Shown: one piece after another, positions 14,747 through 24,719 of the stretch
Layout: each line of letters opens with the position of its first letter
How positions within the stretch are numbered: the first letter of the stretch is position 1
NCBI GenBank assembly: GCA_963813375.1
Contig: CAWEYT010000020.1
Span: 148,289 to 212,288 of the forward strand
DNA: 64,000 nt
Reading direction: 5' to 3'
DNA from: DASTFY01 sp963813375
Lineage (GTDB): Bacteria > Actinomycetota > Acidimicrobiia > Acidimicrobiales > Ilumatobacteraceae
Notes under the pieces: model-generated
What the model saw: the letters and a program-made list of their open reading frames with translations, nothing else
Database searches by the model: none
What the model was told of the DNA's origin: nothing
Made by a program: the position numbers and the translations under genes

Positions 14747-15940
14747 TCAGTCGTTCGGGATGGCGGCGACAACGAAGTGTTCCGTTCCCATGAGACGTTC
14801 CAGCATCGAGCGAGGAAGCAGATCGGCGTCCATCGCGTACTGCGACCGGTGGGCGGCGAGCGCAGCCACCTTCCGGTCGAGCGCGGTCCTCACGTCGATC
14901 GAGAAGCAGTCCTCGATGTCGGCGCTGCCGGATGTCGACATCGGCGACGAGGATGACTCGCTGGGTCCCGCGACTGCTCCGGCACCGCGGCCGCTCGACT
15001 GGCTCGGCTGTTCCGGTGCGAGCACCAGACAGGTGACGTCGTCGCGGGCGATCACGTGCGCGTTGCGCGGGCGACCAGACGCCAGTCCGTCCTCACCGAG
15101 GAAGCAGCCGGCACCCGTCGTGGTCCGGAGCTCCATGCGACCGTCCTCACGCTCGACGACGACGTCAGCCGAGCCGGACAGGATGCAGAGCAGTTCGGTC
15201 GCCGGTTCGCCCTGTTCGATGATGAACGAACCGGCCGGGAACCACTCGATCCTGAGGTGATCGGCGGCGAACCCGAGCATCGAGCTGCCGTCTGCGAACA
15301 GCCTGAAGGCGTGACCGAAGGCGGCGGTGCCGCTGAACCGTTGTGGGTGCGACGTGAGCCATTCGACCATCGCCTCGACCAGGACCGGTCCGCGCGCGGG
15401 GAACCGGGCGTGCAGGAGCCGTGGCGGCATGGCCATGCCGCGAAGGGCTTCCATCGTCGCGAGGCACGACGTCACGTGATCGGGATGCCCGAACGCGCCG
15501 TCGGGCCCGAAGGTGACGACGACATCGGGCCGGAACTGACCGATCAGCGTGCGCGCGGTGGTCGCCAGACCCCTCAGCGGTTGCTCGGCCAGGTGACCGT
15601 CACCGAGGTCAAGGCAGATGACATGGTCGACCCCCAAAGCGTGGGCCGACTGTTCGAGCTCCTTCACCCGCACCGTCCCGAGCACCCGCCTGGTCGCCGT
15701 CGCCGCGTCCCGGATCTGGCCCGCTTCGCCCTGGGTGAGCGAGACGATCGCCGTGACCGCGCCCGCCTCGGCGCAGCGTGCGATCGTGCCGCCGGCACAG
15801 AAGACCTCGTCGTCGGGATGAGCGAACAAGCCGAGGACCCGCGGCGCTCGGTCACTGGGAACCGCCGAGCCCCACACCGTCGCCAGCTCGGCGTGTTCCG
15901 CTCCCGATTGCCCGGGTAGCGGGCGCTCCGCGCTGACCAT
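14747..15940 (-). CDS. PIG-L deacetylase with an inserted cyclic-nucleotide-binding domain
   Basis: 397 residues from ATG at 15940; a GTG at 16036 would add 32 residues of poor codon usage. The PIG-L/LmbE zinc deacetylase core shows AHPDDE (HPDDE at residues 41-45) and GHPDHV (151-156). Between it and the C-terminal PIG-L segment (about 344-392, DVRTALDRKVAALAAHRSQY ... LLPRSMLERLMGTEHF) lies a CAP_ED domain (about 215-308) with FPAGSFIIEQGEPATELLCILSGSADV and a phosphate-binding-cassette-like FLGEDGLASGRPRNAHV. Deacetylase activity on an N-acetylglucosamine-type substrate gated by a small effector is inferred. Followed by the Rieske oxygenase gene. Confidence 0.85.
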   Translation of the reverse strand: MVSAERPLPGQSGAEHAELATVWGSAVPSDRAPRVLGLFAHPDDEVFCAGGTIARCAEAGAVTAIVSLTQGEAGQIRDAATATRRVLGTVRVKELEQSAHALGVDHVICLDLGDGHLAEQPLRGLATTARTLIGQFRPDVVVTFGPDGAFGHPDHVTSCLATMEALRGMAMPPRLLHARFPARGPVLVEAMVEWLTSHPQRFSGTAAFGHAFRLFADGSSMLGFAADHLRIEWFPAGSFIIEQGEPATELLCILSGSADVVVEREDGRMELRTTTGAGCFLGEDGLASGRPRNAHVIARDDVTCLVLAPEQPSQSSGRGAGAVAGPSESSSSPMSTSGSADIEDCFSIDVRTALDRKVAALAAHRSQYAMDADLLPRSMLERLMGTEHFVVAAIPND

Positions 15941-16104
15941 TGGCTCTGGCAACCCGGGACTCCGTTCGCGCTGTGGTCGGACCGGTGGGGGACGCCCGGG
16001 TTCGACCGGCGGTTGGTGATGCGGCGAAGCCGTCACGACGACGGTACCAGCAGCATCCGAGCCCGAGGCAGGGGCTCAGGGGATGCGGGACTGACGTCCG
16101 CCGG

Positions 16105-16509
16105 TCAGGCTCGTCCGGCGCCGCGCAGCGCCGTCGGTTGCACGCGTAGCAACTCGACCGGGTCGCCCCGCAACACCCGGATGGCGAGTTGGCCGTTGGC
16201 GAGTGCCGCCTCGACACCGGCACCGAATCCCTCTGGCACGTCGACTTCTCGCTCGTAGCCGCCGTAGTCCCACTCCTGAACGAGCATGACCCGCGGGCCC
16301 GCGCTGCGAAGATGGGCCCAGAAGCGGAGGGAGCCGGGCTTCAACTCGATCGTCACGTCACTCGGCGTCACCGCCGGCAAGGGCGCGAGGATGACGAGAG
16401 CGGCGGGGGTCTCGTAAACGTTGACGGGAACTCGCTGTGGGCGCATCGCTGCCTCGGCCGCGGCCCTCGCGTCCGAGACCTCGCGTGGCGTCGGCCGACT
16501 CGTGCTCAC
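16105..16509 (-). CDS. Hsp20/alpha-crystallin family small heat-shock protein
   Basis: 134 residues from GTG at 16509, preceded by AAAGGGG. The alpha-crystallin domain covers about residues 27-125: VNVYETPAALVILAPLPAVTPSDVTIELKPGSLRFWAH, then EREVDVPEGFGAGVEAALANGQLAIRV, where most members read LP..V....A...NGVL.I..PK. Holdase chaperone in the cytoplasm. The end of the domain is slightly divergent (no IPV tail), so oligomer assembly may differ. Confidence 0.8.
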   Translation of the reverse strand: MSTSRPTPREVSDARAAAEAAMRPQRVPVNVYETPAALVILAPLPAVTPSDVTIELKPGSLRFWAHLRSAGPRVMLVQEWDYGGYEREVDVPEGFGAGVEAALANGQLAIRVLRGDPVELLRVQPTALRGAGRA

Positions 16510-16840
16510 CCCTTTACGGTACAAGCCACGCAGGCGGGGCTGGATCCCCGCGCTCGGGTGGCTGATCATCGTTTGGTGCGGGCCACGGCACCAGGTCGGA
16601 CCGGGGCAGGAATGGGTGTGTGGGACGTGTTCCTTCGATCCGTCGGACGCGCCGAACCGCTGCCGTCCTTTGGAGCTTGCCTCGCAGGCGACTTGCACCA
16701 TTTGAGCCCGTGGCGACTTGACTGATTCCTTGTTGTACGAGCACCGTTCCGAGGGGCACACTGTTCAGGAACTCCCGAAACACACGGACGTACTTCGTCG
16801 GTCGTGTTGCGGGCGTCAACAGTGTCGGGAGGGACGAGCG
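16510..16840. other. Intergenic stretch, no confident gene
   Basis: Divergent promoter region of the Hsp20 gene and the following lipoprotein. It contains a short plus-strand frame with several cysteines (ending 16705), but no start with a ribosome binding site and no family I know. A TTGACT at about 16716 could be a -35 element for the lipoprotein gene, without a clear -10. Confidence 0.35.
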
Positions 16841-17894
16841 TTGCGACACTTGCTGAAGCGACCGGGCCGTCTCGGTGGCGATCGCGGCCGCTGGCTTGCT
16901 CGCGGTTGGTTGCGGCGCGGGTGGATCGACGACGCCGACGTCGCCCACGTCGCCGACCATCATCGAGACGCCGACGCTTCACGCCGACGCAAGCGGCGTT
17001 CTCGTGGACGACACGCAGGTGCCGAAGGGTCAGACCTATCCCGTTCAGCCCGGCCAGCTGATCGTCGTCGGCGAGAAGGGTCACGCGACGCTCCGAGTCG
17101 GCGACGCCGGGTTCGAACTGCTCGAGAAGACGGCCATGCGTCTCGACAGCTGGGATCGGCCGGAGGTCCGATCGATGCTCGAGTACGGGCAGCTCGTCGT
17201 CAAGCTGGCTTCGTCGACCGATGCGCGAGTGCGGTTGGAGACTCCGAACGATGTCGTGCTCAAGACGCTTGCAGGCGGGAACGGAGTTCACGGTCTGCCA
17301 GACCCCCCAAGATGTCCGCCCAAGCCGGTGATCTGCGTTCGGGTGAGTGAGGGGGAGGTGGAGTGGCAGTCGGAGGGCGAGACGATCGTCTACCCCAAGG
17401 GCCAGGGAACGTTTGCCTACAAGGGAGAGGTTCCCGATGCGGCGACGTGTCTCACCGCCGACGGGTACGACGACTGGTACCAGAAGGCACAGCGGGCCGA
17501 GACGACCGACGCCCTAGGGCATGTGGTCGGCACGGCGCCGTACTGCGACCCGAGCGCGGTGACGACGACGGCTTCGTCCAACGAGACGCTCCCGTCGCCA
17601 CCGACCGTGCCCACCACGCAGCGGTCATCGAGTGGAACGCGGCCGCGGCCGCCGCCGCGGGGACGCCCTCGCCGCCGCCGCAGGGGACGCCGCCGCCGCC
17701 AGGGGACGCCGCCGCCGCAGGGGACGCCGCCGCCTCAGGTCACGCCGCCGCCTCAGGTCACGCCGCCGCCTCAGGTCACGCCGCCGCCTCAGGTCACGCC
17801 GCCGCCCCAGGTCACGCCGCCGCCCCAGGACACGCCGCCGCCCCAGGACACGCCGCCGCCCCAGGACACCCCGCCGCCTCCGCCCGGAACCTAG
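16841..17894 (+). CDS. FecR-like lipoprotein with proline-repeat tail (frameshifted)
   Basis: TTG at 16841 has GGGAGGGA six bases upstream and gives a basic n-region (RHLLKRPGRL). One extra G near 16874 then shifts the frame; after it, VAIAAAGLLAVGC supplies the hydrophobic core and lipobox cysteine. Joined, they form a complete lipoprotein signal, so I infer a one-base insertion. The mature domain (VLVDDTQVPKGQTYPVQPGQLIVVGEKGHATLRVG, then LVVKLASSTDARVRLETPNDVV and VRVSEGEVEWQSEG) resembles FecR-type beta-sandwich domains. The tail is a (V/G/D)TPPPQ repeat, which probably spans the cell wall. Function unknown. Confidence 0.65.
17678..17880 (+). repeat. 18-bp tandem repeat encoding (V/G/D)TPPPQ
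   Basis: About eight tandem copies of a CCGCCGCCtCAGGtCACG-like 18-base unit, with gradual changes from GGGACG through GTCACG to GACACG along the array. At its 5' edge (about 17660 and 17700) two compensating one-base slips put the repeat out of frame and replace proline units with an arginine run. Confidence 0.85.
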
Positions 17895-17978
17895 GCCCCG
17901 GAACATGGGCAGGGCCTCCCCCGACCGCGAGTGACGCTTCGTGATCAGCGAGGTACTTCGGGCGGGTCCTCCCCGCAG

Positions 17979-20900
17979 CTACGGACCGCTCGGCCACTCC
18001 TCGCAGGTCCGCTGGTAGTCCTCGCCGGGCAGCAGCTCTCGCCACTCGTCCTGCGTGAGATTGCGCCCGACGCTGCGACAGCTGGCATCGACCAACGCGT
18101 CCAGAGACAGCCAGACGAGTGCCGTCCCGTCGCTGCTCGCGCTGGCGAAGTGCCTGCCGTCCGGGCTGTAGTCAACGGCGGTGACGCTGTCCGAGTGGCC
18201 GCGCAGGACGACGGGGTTGGCGATCGAGGTGGCGCTGTCGGGCACGCCGAGGTTCCACAGCCTCACCGACGTCCCGGCCGATGCGATCAACGTCTGCCCA
18301 TCGGGGCTGTAGGCGACGCTGGCCACCGGGTCACCCGCATGCAGCTCACGGACCAGGCGTGGCTGCCGTGTCGCCCACGTCCCACAGCTGCACGGTCGAG
18401 TTCAAGCCCGCGGCGAGCTGGCGTCCGTCGGGTCTGAACGCCACCGAGGTCACCGGCCCGCCGATGGTCAGCTCCTCGGCGTCCGCGCTCAGGTCGCCGA
18501 GGGCCCACAGCCGGACCGTGCCGTCCCGGCTCCCCGTCGCCAGCCGCTGACCGTCGGGGTTGAACGCGACACTCGTGATCTCGTCGTCATGGCCAGTGAG
18601 GGGGTGGCGTCGCCTGGCTGGATCCCGCATGTCCGTCAGGAAGGCGACGTTGGCCTTGACCGCGGTCGCCAGCCACCGTCCGTCGGCGCTGAAGTCCAGC
18701 GCGCTCACCGCGTCGTCGAAGCTGGGCAGCTCCTCGGCGTCAGGCGGCTGGATCGTCGAGTGTCCATATGCGGACCTTCCTGTCACCGCTCCCCGTCGCC
18801 AGCAGCCGTCCGTCCGGGCTGAAGGCAAGTGCGGCGATCCCGGCTTGCGCGAACCCGGGGACAGCCTCGTGGTCGAGGACGCGTGGGTCCGCGGTGGTGT
18901 CAGCGACGTCCCACAACCTCACCTTCTTGTCAGTCGCGCCGGTCGCCAGCAGCTTTCCGTCGGGGCTGAAGGCCAGCGCGCCGACCGTCCGACTGGGGTC
19001 CGTGCTCCAGGACGGCTGGCCTGACGGACGGATGCTCCAGGTCCCAGAGACGGGCAGTCCCGTCGCCGCTTCCCGTCGCGAGCCACCGGTCGGCATCCCC
19101 GAAGACGACGCTGTCGACCGGTCCCTCGTGGCCCCCGAGCACGATGGGCCTGGCGAGCAGGTCCTCGATGTCGTACAGCCGAGCGGTGCTGTCCCTGCTG
19201 CCGGTGGCGAGCCAACGACTCGAGTCACCCTGCTCGGGACGGGCGCCGCTGAATGCGACAGCCTCGACGGCATCGTCGTGCGGCAGGACGATCGGGTGGG
19301 CGTTCGGGCCAGACGGGTCCTGCAGGTCCCAGAGCCGGACGGCCTGGTCCTCGCTGCCCGTCGCCAGCCAGCGGCCATCGCCGCTGAAGGCCACCGCGTC
19401 GACCTGACCGTCGTGCTGCAGGGTGAGCGAATCGTGTGGGCGGGTGAGATCCCACAACCTGGCCGTGTTGTCCTCGCCTCCCGTCGCGACCCACCGTCCG
19501 TCTGGACTGAACGCCACCGCGACGATGCCGTTGTCGTGGCCGCTGAGGGTGAGCGGGTCCGCGGTGGGGTTCGCGACCTCCGACACCAGGGCGACGCCGT
19601 CACCGCCGACGGTCACGATCTCGGATCCGTCAGGGCTGAAGGCCAGGCTGTTCACGAAGGTGCTGTGCCGGGGCAGGGGCTGCGCCGCGCGTGTGTCGCC
19701 GACGTTCCAGAGCAGAGCGGTGTTGTCGAGGCTTGCTGTGGCCAGCCGCTTCCCGTCGGGGCTGAACGCCAGCGCGGTGATGTCCGTCCCGTGTCCTGGG
19801 AGCGGCTGCGGGTCGGCATCCGGCGCCGTCAGGTCCCACAACCTGGCGGTGCCACCTTCGCTGCCCGCGGCCAGCCATCGCCCGTCACCACTCATGGCCA
19901 GCGCGGTGATCGCCGGTCCGTCTCCAGGCAGCACGCGCGGCTGTCGCCTCGGGGGCGGCGGGGCTCCACATCCGGACCCGGCCATCGCTCCCCCCGGAGG
20001 CCAGCACCGAGCCGTCCGGGCTGAACGCGGTGCGGACCGGTTCCGTCCCGGCGAGGTTGGCCGGACCGCTGGCGAGCATCACGCCTTCTCGATCCGTCAT
20101 CGCCTGGCGCAACGCCTCGTCGGCCACGGGGAGTCGAAACCCGTCCCGCTCCGTCGTTCGTATGGCCTGAAGGGCGGCGAGGATGCCGACCGACCGAGAC
20201 GCGGCGCCTGCTTCTGTGGACGACGCCGCCAGCTGCCGAGCGATCGCGGTGCGCCGCTGGCGATCCGCCTGGTTGCGCTGGTGGTTCGCCGAAGCCGCGA
20301 GCAGCCCGGCGACCAGCGCCAGGACCGCCAGCGTGGTGATCCCGGCCACCGCACCCACGCGGCGGCGTCGGGCGGCCTTCCGGCTCTGATCGAGGTAGCG
20401 GGCGGCGGGCTCGAAGGCTGGGTTGTAGCGGTCGGCCCACGCTTGGTTCGGTCGTGCGTCCTCCCACCACTTCGACGCGATCTGGAGGTCGGGATCGCGC
20501 AGGAGAGCGGCTTCGCCTCGTCTCCATCGATCGGCGGCGTCGGCCAGCCGCCGGTACACCTCCCTCGACTCGGCCTCTTCGCGAACCCAGCTCTTCAGCC
20601 GCGGCCACTGGCGGATCAGGCTCTCGTGGGAGATGTCCACGACCCCGTCCGCCGAGACGGTGACGAACGACCTTCCCTGTTCCTCGAAGTGGCCGATGCA
20701 CGCCTCGACCGTCGCCGGCGGCGCATCGGCGACGGCCGCGATCTCGGCCAGCGGTGTCGGGCGGCGGACCTCCCGGTGGTCGTCACCGAGCTCGGTGATG
20801 CGCTTGAACATCAGCTCGGTGATGGTCCGGCGGCGGGTGCCCTCTAGTTCGAAGTAGGCCTCATCCGCATGCCGGGACAGCGCGTCGCTGAGTCCGCCGC

Positions 20901-21768
20901 AGGCCTCGTAGTGTTCGATGTCGATGGGGCCGGCGTCAGCGCCGTTCGTGGCCCAGATCTCCCACGTTCGCATCATGGCGTGCTGCACCACCGGGAGCAT
21001 GTCCGGATCGGCCCCGGCGTCGTTGAGGAGCCGCTGCACGAGTCGGGGACTGAGCGTGGCGCCCCCGACCGCCGCCGGTGCCGTGATGGCCTCCTGCAGC
21101 TGCGAGCGGGTGAGCCGGGGAACCAGGTAGAGCCCTCGGTTGATGGATTCGGGGAGGTCGCGGAACCGGGAGCAGTCGCCGAGGAAGTCCGATCGCATGG
21201 TCAGGATCACGTCGACGGGCGCGTCGTCGTCGCGAGCGGCCTCGATGAGGAGCTGCACGAACGGCTCCGCGTCCTCGTCGAGCCCGGGATCCGTCGCGGG
21301 CTCCTGGAAGCGGAACAGCTCCTCGAACTGGTCGACGACCACCAGCACGCGGCCATCGCCCAGCTCTGGGCTCTGCCGCACGGCGTCGGCGAGCCCGAAG
21401 GCGCTGCGCCGCAACGTCGCTTCGACCTGCGCTACCGCGATGACCGGATCGCCGTCGTCGGCACCGAGGACCTCCGCCCCGGCCAGGGCGCGGGCGAGGT
21501 TGTGGATCGGGCTCACCCCCGGCCGGAACGACGCGATCCGCCAGTGCGACCCCACCCGCGGCACGAACCCGCCGTGCAACGCAGGCAGCACCCCGGCATT
21601 GACGAGGGACGACTTCCCGCTGGCGGACGCTCCCATGACGGCCACGAACCGGGATCTCGCCAGCTCGGCGAGGAGCTCGTCGACGTGGGCGCTGCGGCCA
21701 AAGAAGAGATGGGCCTCTGATTCGCGGAACGGCCGAAGTCCGGGGAATGGGTTGAGCAGGGGCGTCAT
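17979..21768 (-). CDS. nSTAND1 NTPase-transmembrane-WD40 protein (four apparent frameshifts)
   Basis: About 1260 residues if joined. The N-terminus has the nSTAND1 opening NPFPGLRPFRESEAHLFFGR, Walker A GASASGKSS (46-54), Walker B VLVVVDQFEEL (141-151), a DFLGDC block and ISHESLIRQWPRL. One membrane helix (about 471-493) separates it from 15 WD40 repeats, enough for two propellers, and a C-terminal tail with C..VGRNLTQDEWRELLPGEDYQRTC typical of this family. Breaks are near 19940, 18995, 18745 and 18350, each fixed by one base. Its ATG overlaps the TIR gene stop. A sensor/switch ATPase role is inferred. Confidence 0.82.
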
Positions 21769-23264
21769 CGCCCGGGCACGGCCGCAGCGAGCTGGTCGAG
21801 GAACGGTCCCAAGGTCGCGGGAGCGAAGCCGTCGGTCGCTCGGAGGACGAGCGCCTCGTCGGTGGTGTACGCCAGCTTGTGCGCGGTGGCCGGCTCCGCG
21901 ACCCAGACCGCCGTGGCCCGGAACGGCACGCGGCGCCCCCAGCCGGGGGCCTTCAGGAGGTCGAAGAGCTTCATCCGCACCCAGTGCTCCGAGGCGCCGC
22001 CGTAGAAGATGATCACAGCGTCGCTGAGCACCATCGACATCTCGTGCACTTCTCGAGCCTCGGCCTCGGATCCCTCGCCGAGCGGGAGCATCACGACGTG
22101 TCCGCGCCGCTCCAGCTCAGCTCGCAGCGGACCGACGGCGTCACGGTCACTTCGGTCGTGCACCAGGTACACGTGCAGGCGGTCGCGGGAAGCCGTGGGT
22201 TCGATGGGCGGCGGTGGCGGCGGACGCAACCGCTCGAGCACGTGGGCCTTGAACGCGTCGAGCGGCGCCCGGACGACCTCGACCCCGCTGCTGATGTCGG
22301 CCTCCTGCAACCCGGTGACGAGCGCCGCCTGCGCCTCGTCGGTCGTCTCGAGCCCGTCCGGTATCCAGACCAGCTGGACGAGGCCGCCTCGGGAGGCGAC
22401 GTCGCTGGCCAGGTCGAGCTGCAGGTGGGGGATCGAGCGGTTCTCGTTCTCGGGCCGGGCACCGTAGCGGCTCCCCAGGAGGTGGATCGAGAGGTCGGCC
22501 GCGGAGAGGTCGTCGCTCACCGCGGCGGTGAGGTCCTCCACCGCCAGCGGCAGCACCTGTCGCGGCAGGACGCGATGGCAGCGCCGCTCGAGCTCGCGCC
22601 TGAGGTTGTCCCGGTGCGGTGCGACGTCCGACGTCGTCTCGGCGAGGTAGATCGTGCGGTCGGCTCTCTGCTGCTGTGGTCCGCGTCGAGCGTCGTCGCC
22701 TAGCTCGTCCAAGAGTCGTGCGATGTCCTGCGCGAGATCGTCGACCCTGGCGTAGAACTTCCAGCGCTCTTCCGGAGCGGGGTTGAGGAGGTACTCGCGG
22801 ATTCGGTGGTCGGTCGGCGACTCCTCGTAGAACTCGTAGCCCAGCAGGGACCTGAGCAACTCCGGCTGCTCGTCAAGGGGCACCGGGGTCTTCAACACCT
22901 TGAACACCCTGCTCCTCGTGCCCACCTGCGTCCCCGCGCTCCCCTCCGCTGAATGGACGAACTCTTCGAGCTCCCGCCGGCACCATTCCGAATGGAGGTA
23001 GCGCGGTGAGCAGACCGACACCAGGACCGCGACCGCCGAGAGCCGCTCCATGATCGACTCCTCGAAGACGTCGTTGCCGTGGAGCTTCTCGTCCCGCCAT
23101 ACCTTCGCCCCTTCGCCGTGGAGCTGCTCGACGCGGTACGTGAGCTGCTCGTGCAGATGGGAGATCCAGCAGAGGTGGTCTGGCCCGAACGGCTGGTTGT
23201 CGACGTGGGTGTAGCTGATGAAGACGGCATCCTCGGAGCCGTCGGCGGAAGAGTTCATCGACAT
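21765..23264 (-). CDS. Triple TIR-like domain protein, candidate NADase effector
   Basis: 499 residues from ATG at 23264. Domain 1 (about 12-150) is a TIR domain: AVFISYTHVDN, VWRDEKLHGND, then LVSVCSPRYLHSEWCRRELEEF, where Glu98 in WCRRE aligns with the catalytic glutamate of TIR NADases. Domain 2 (about 202-345) begins TIYLAETTSDVAPHRDNLRRELE and resembles TIR/DUF4062 modules. Domain 3 (about 362-470) begins HVYLVHDRSDRDAV and contains AVIIFYGGASEHWVRMKL. The stop overlaps the STAND-WD40 start by four bases, so effector and sensor are made together. NAD cleavage is inferred from family. Confidence 0.85.
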   Translation of the reverse strand: MSMNSSADGSEDAVFISYTHVDNQPFGPDHLCWISHLHEQLTYRVEQLHGEGAKVWRDEKLHGNDVFEESIMERLSAVAVLVSVCSPRYLHSEWCRRELEEFVHSAEGSAGTQVGTRSRVFKVLKTPVPLDEQPELLRSLLGYEFYEESPTDHRIREYLLNPAPEERWKFYARVDDLAQDIARLLDELGDDARRGPQQQRADRTIYLAETTSDVAPHRDNLRRELERRCHRVLPRQVLPLAVEDLTAAVSDDLSAADLSIHLLGSRYGARPENENRSIPHLQLDLASDVASRGGLVQLVWIPDGLETTDEAQAALVTGLQEADISSGVEVVRAPLDAFKAHVLERLRPPPPPPIEPTASRDRLHVYLVHDRSDRDAVGPLRAELERRGHVVMLPLGEGSEAEAREVHEMSMVLSDAVIIFYGGASEHWVRMKLFDLLKAPGWGRRVPFRATAVWVAEPATAHKLAYTTDEALVLRATDGFAPATLGPFLDQLAAAVPGR

Positions 23265-23401
23265 CCGGCCGCCCGCTCAGCCAGCTGGTCCTGGAGACTG
23301 GACTTCAGCTTCTCCGTTCGCTGCGCTTGATCGAATGCGAACACGCCCGCGATCACACTGACGCACCCCGCCACCCATGCCGCAAACACCTCTGGGGCCA
23401 T
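23255..23401 (-). CDS. 48-residue single-pass membrane protein at head of TIR-STAND cluster
   Basis: ATG at 23401; stop overlaps the TIR start by 10 bases. One membrane helix (about residues 5-22, VFAAWVAGCVSVIAGVFAF) followed by a short charged helix TEKLKSSLQDQLAERAA. Coupling to the TIR gene and good codon usage support that it is real. It could be a membrane anchor or pore component of the system, or the shortened start of a longer protein. Confidence 0.55.
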   Translation of the reverse strand: MAPEVFAAWVAGCVSVIAGVFAFDQAQRTEKLKSSLQDQLAERAAGCR

Positions 23402-23634
23402 GACATCCGAACCCTTCTGCCTGAAGCGAAGGATCCTAGATTTGCGTACCTTGCCGTGTGCTCCGCTCGTTATCCGGACGATCGCGAACATCCGCCCGAC
23501 TGGTTCTCACACCTGGCTGCAGACTTGGGAGGTTGGTGTCGTGGCGAAGCCGCACCGTGTGGCTCGGTCGGGCGGCTGTGTCGGCCGATTGAGCCGGTGA
23601 CCGCGCCGAGGATCGTTCAGTCTGTGCCCGACAA
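23402..23634. promoter_or_regulatory. Divergent promoter region of the TIR-STAND cluster and winged-helix gene
   Basis: Non-coding, visibly lower in GC than its surroundings. It must hold the promoters of both flanking units. I see no strong palindrome. Confidence 0.4.
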
Positions 23635-24714
23635 ATGATCGGCGATCTCACCCTCGCACGCTGGCGCCTGCGCACACAGCACCTGGTCGAACCACACCGG
23701 GCGACCGCCGTCGGCGTAGTCAGTTCGCTGCTTGCTGTCCAGGCGGAGAACCCGGCCCAGTCGGCGTGGGCCGTAGCGGCGCGGACGGCGACCCCGGACC
23801 CCGCTGACCTCGCCCGGTTGCTCGACGACGGGACCGTCGTACGCACGCACGTGCTGCGCCCGACGTGGCACTACGTCGCCGCAGATGACCTCGCCTGGCT
23901 CCTCGAGCTCACCGCGCCGCGGGTGCGCCGAACGACCCAACAGCAGCTGCGCACCGTGCACGGGATGGACGGCCGTGCTGTCGACGGTGTGTCGACCGCC
24001 GTGCTCGAGGCGCTCGAAGTCCCTGGTCTGACCCGCACCGACCTGGTCGGTGTGCTCGCCGCGACCGGGTACGAGATCAGCGGCCAAGCACTGATGATCC
24101 TGCTCGCCGACCTCGAGCTCCAGGCACTCGTCTGCGGCGGGAAACCCACTGACGACGGCACCCATACCTACGCCCGGTTTGCCGACCGGATCCGATCCCC
24201 GCGACGGCTCGACCGCACCGAGGCCCTCGCCGAACTGGCGCTCCGCTACTTCACCGGGCACGGCCCTGCGACCGAGTACGACTTGGCGTATTGGGCCACG
24301 CTCCCACTCGGCGACGTGCGCGCCGGACTGGCAAAGGTGTCCGACCGCCTCGAGTCGTTCGAACGCGACGGGCGGAGATTCTGGCACGCGCCGGCCGATC
24401 GGCCCGCGGCAGCCGGAACACCCGCCAGCCACCTGCTGCAAATCCTGGACGAGACCTACCGCGGGTACCAGGATTCCCGGTGGGTGCTCGACGCCGCCGG
24501 CGTTGTGCCGCGCGCACGTGAGACCGCCGCCGGCATGGCCCTCGTCGACGCCCAGCTCGTCGCCGCCATGAGGCGCACCGTTGACGCCGACCGCGTCGTC
24601 TTCGAGCTGCGCCCGTACCGTCCGTTGCTGCCCGGCGACCTGGAGGCCCTCGCAGAGGCCGCCAACCGGTACGGCCGGTTCCTCGGCCGCATCCCGGTGC
24701 TCGACGTGCGGTGA
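23635..24714 (+). CDS. Winged-helix DNA-binding domain protein (HTH_42 family)
   Basis: 359 residues from ATG at 23635. Opening LTLARWRLRTQHL and VVSSLLAVQAENPAQSAWAVAARTA, then VRTHVLRPTWHYVAADDLAWLLELTAPRV, FTGHGPATEYDLAYWATLPLGDVRAGLAKV and VLDAAGVVPRARETAAGMALVDAQLVAAMRR, are the conserved blocks of the actinobacterial HTH_42 family, related to AlkX/YcaQ-type DNA glycosylases. The catalytic QxQ of the glycosylases is not seen, so a DNA-binding role without proven catalysis is the safe call. Confidence 0.85.
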   Translation: MIGDLTLARWRLRTQHLVEPHRATAVGVVSSLLAVQAENPAQSAWAVAARTATPDPADLARLLDDGTVVRTHVLRPTWHYVAADDLAWLLELTAPRVRRTTQQQLRTVHGMDGRAVDGVSTAVLEALEVPGLTRTDLVGVLAATGYEISGQALMILLADLELQALVCGGKPTDDGTHTYARFADRIRSPRRLDRTEALAELALRYFTGHGPATEYDLAYWATLPLGDVRAGLAKVSDRLESFERDGRRFWHAPADRPAAAGTPASHLLQILDETYRGYQDSRWVLDAAGVVPRARETAAGMALVDAQLVAAMRRTVDADRVVFELRPYRPLLPGDLEALAEAANRYGRFLGRIPVLDVR

Positions 24715-24719
24715 ACACA

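Noticed and set aside
16421..16705. Cysteine-containing 94-residue plus-strand frame as a zinc-ribbon protein
   Set aside because: No ribosome binding site and it overlaps the Hsp20 coding region in antisense; cysteine spacing does not fit a ribbon.
17678..17880. CRISPR array
   Set aside because: The 18-base unit is in tandem with no spacers and codes a proline repeat.
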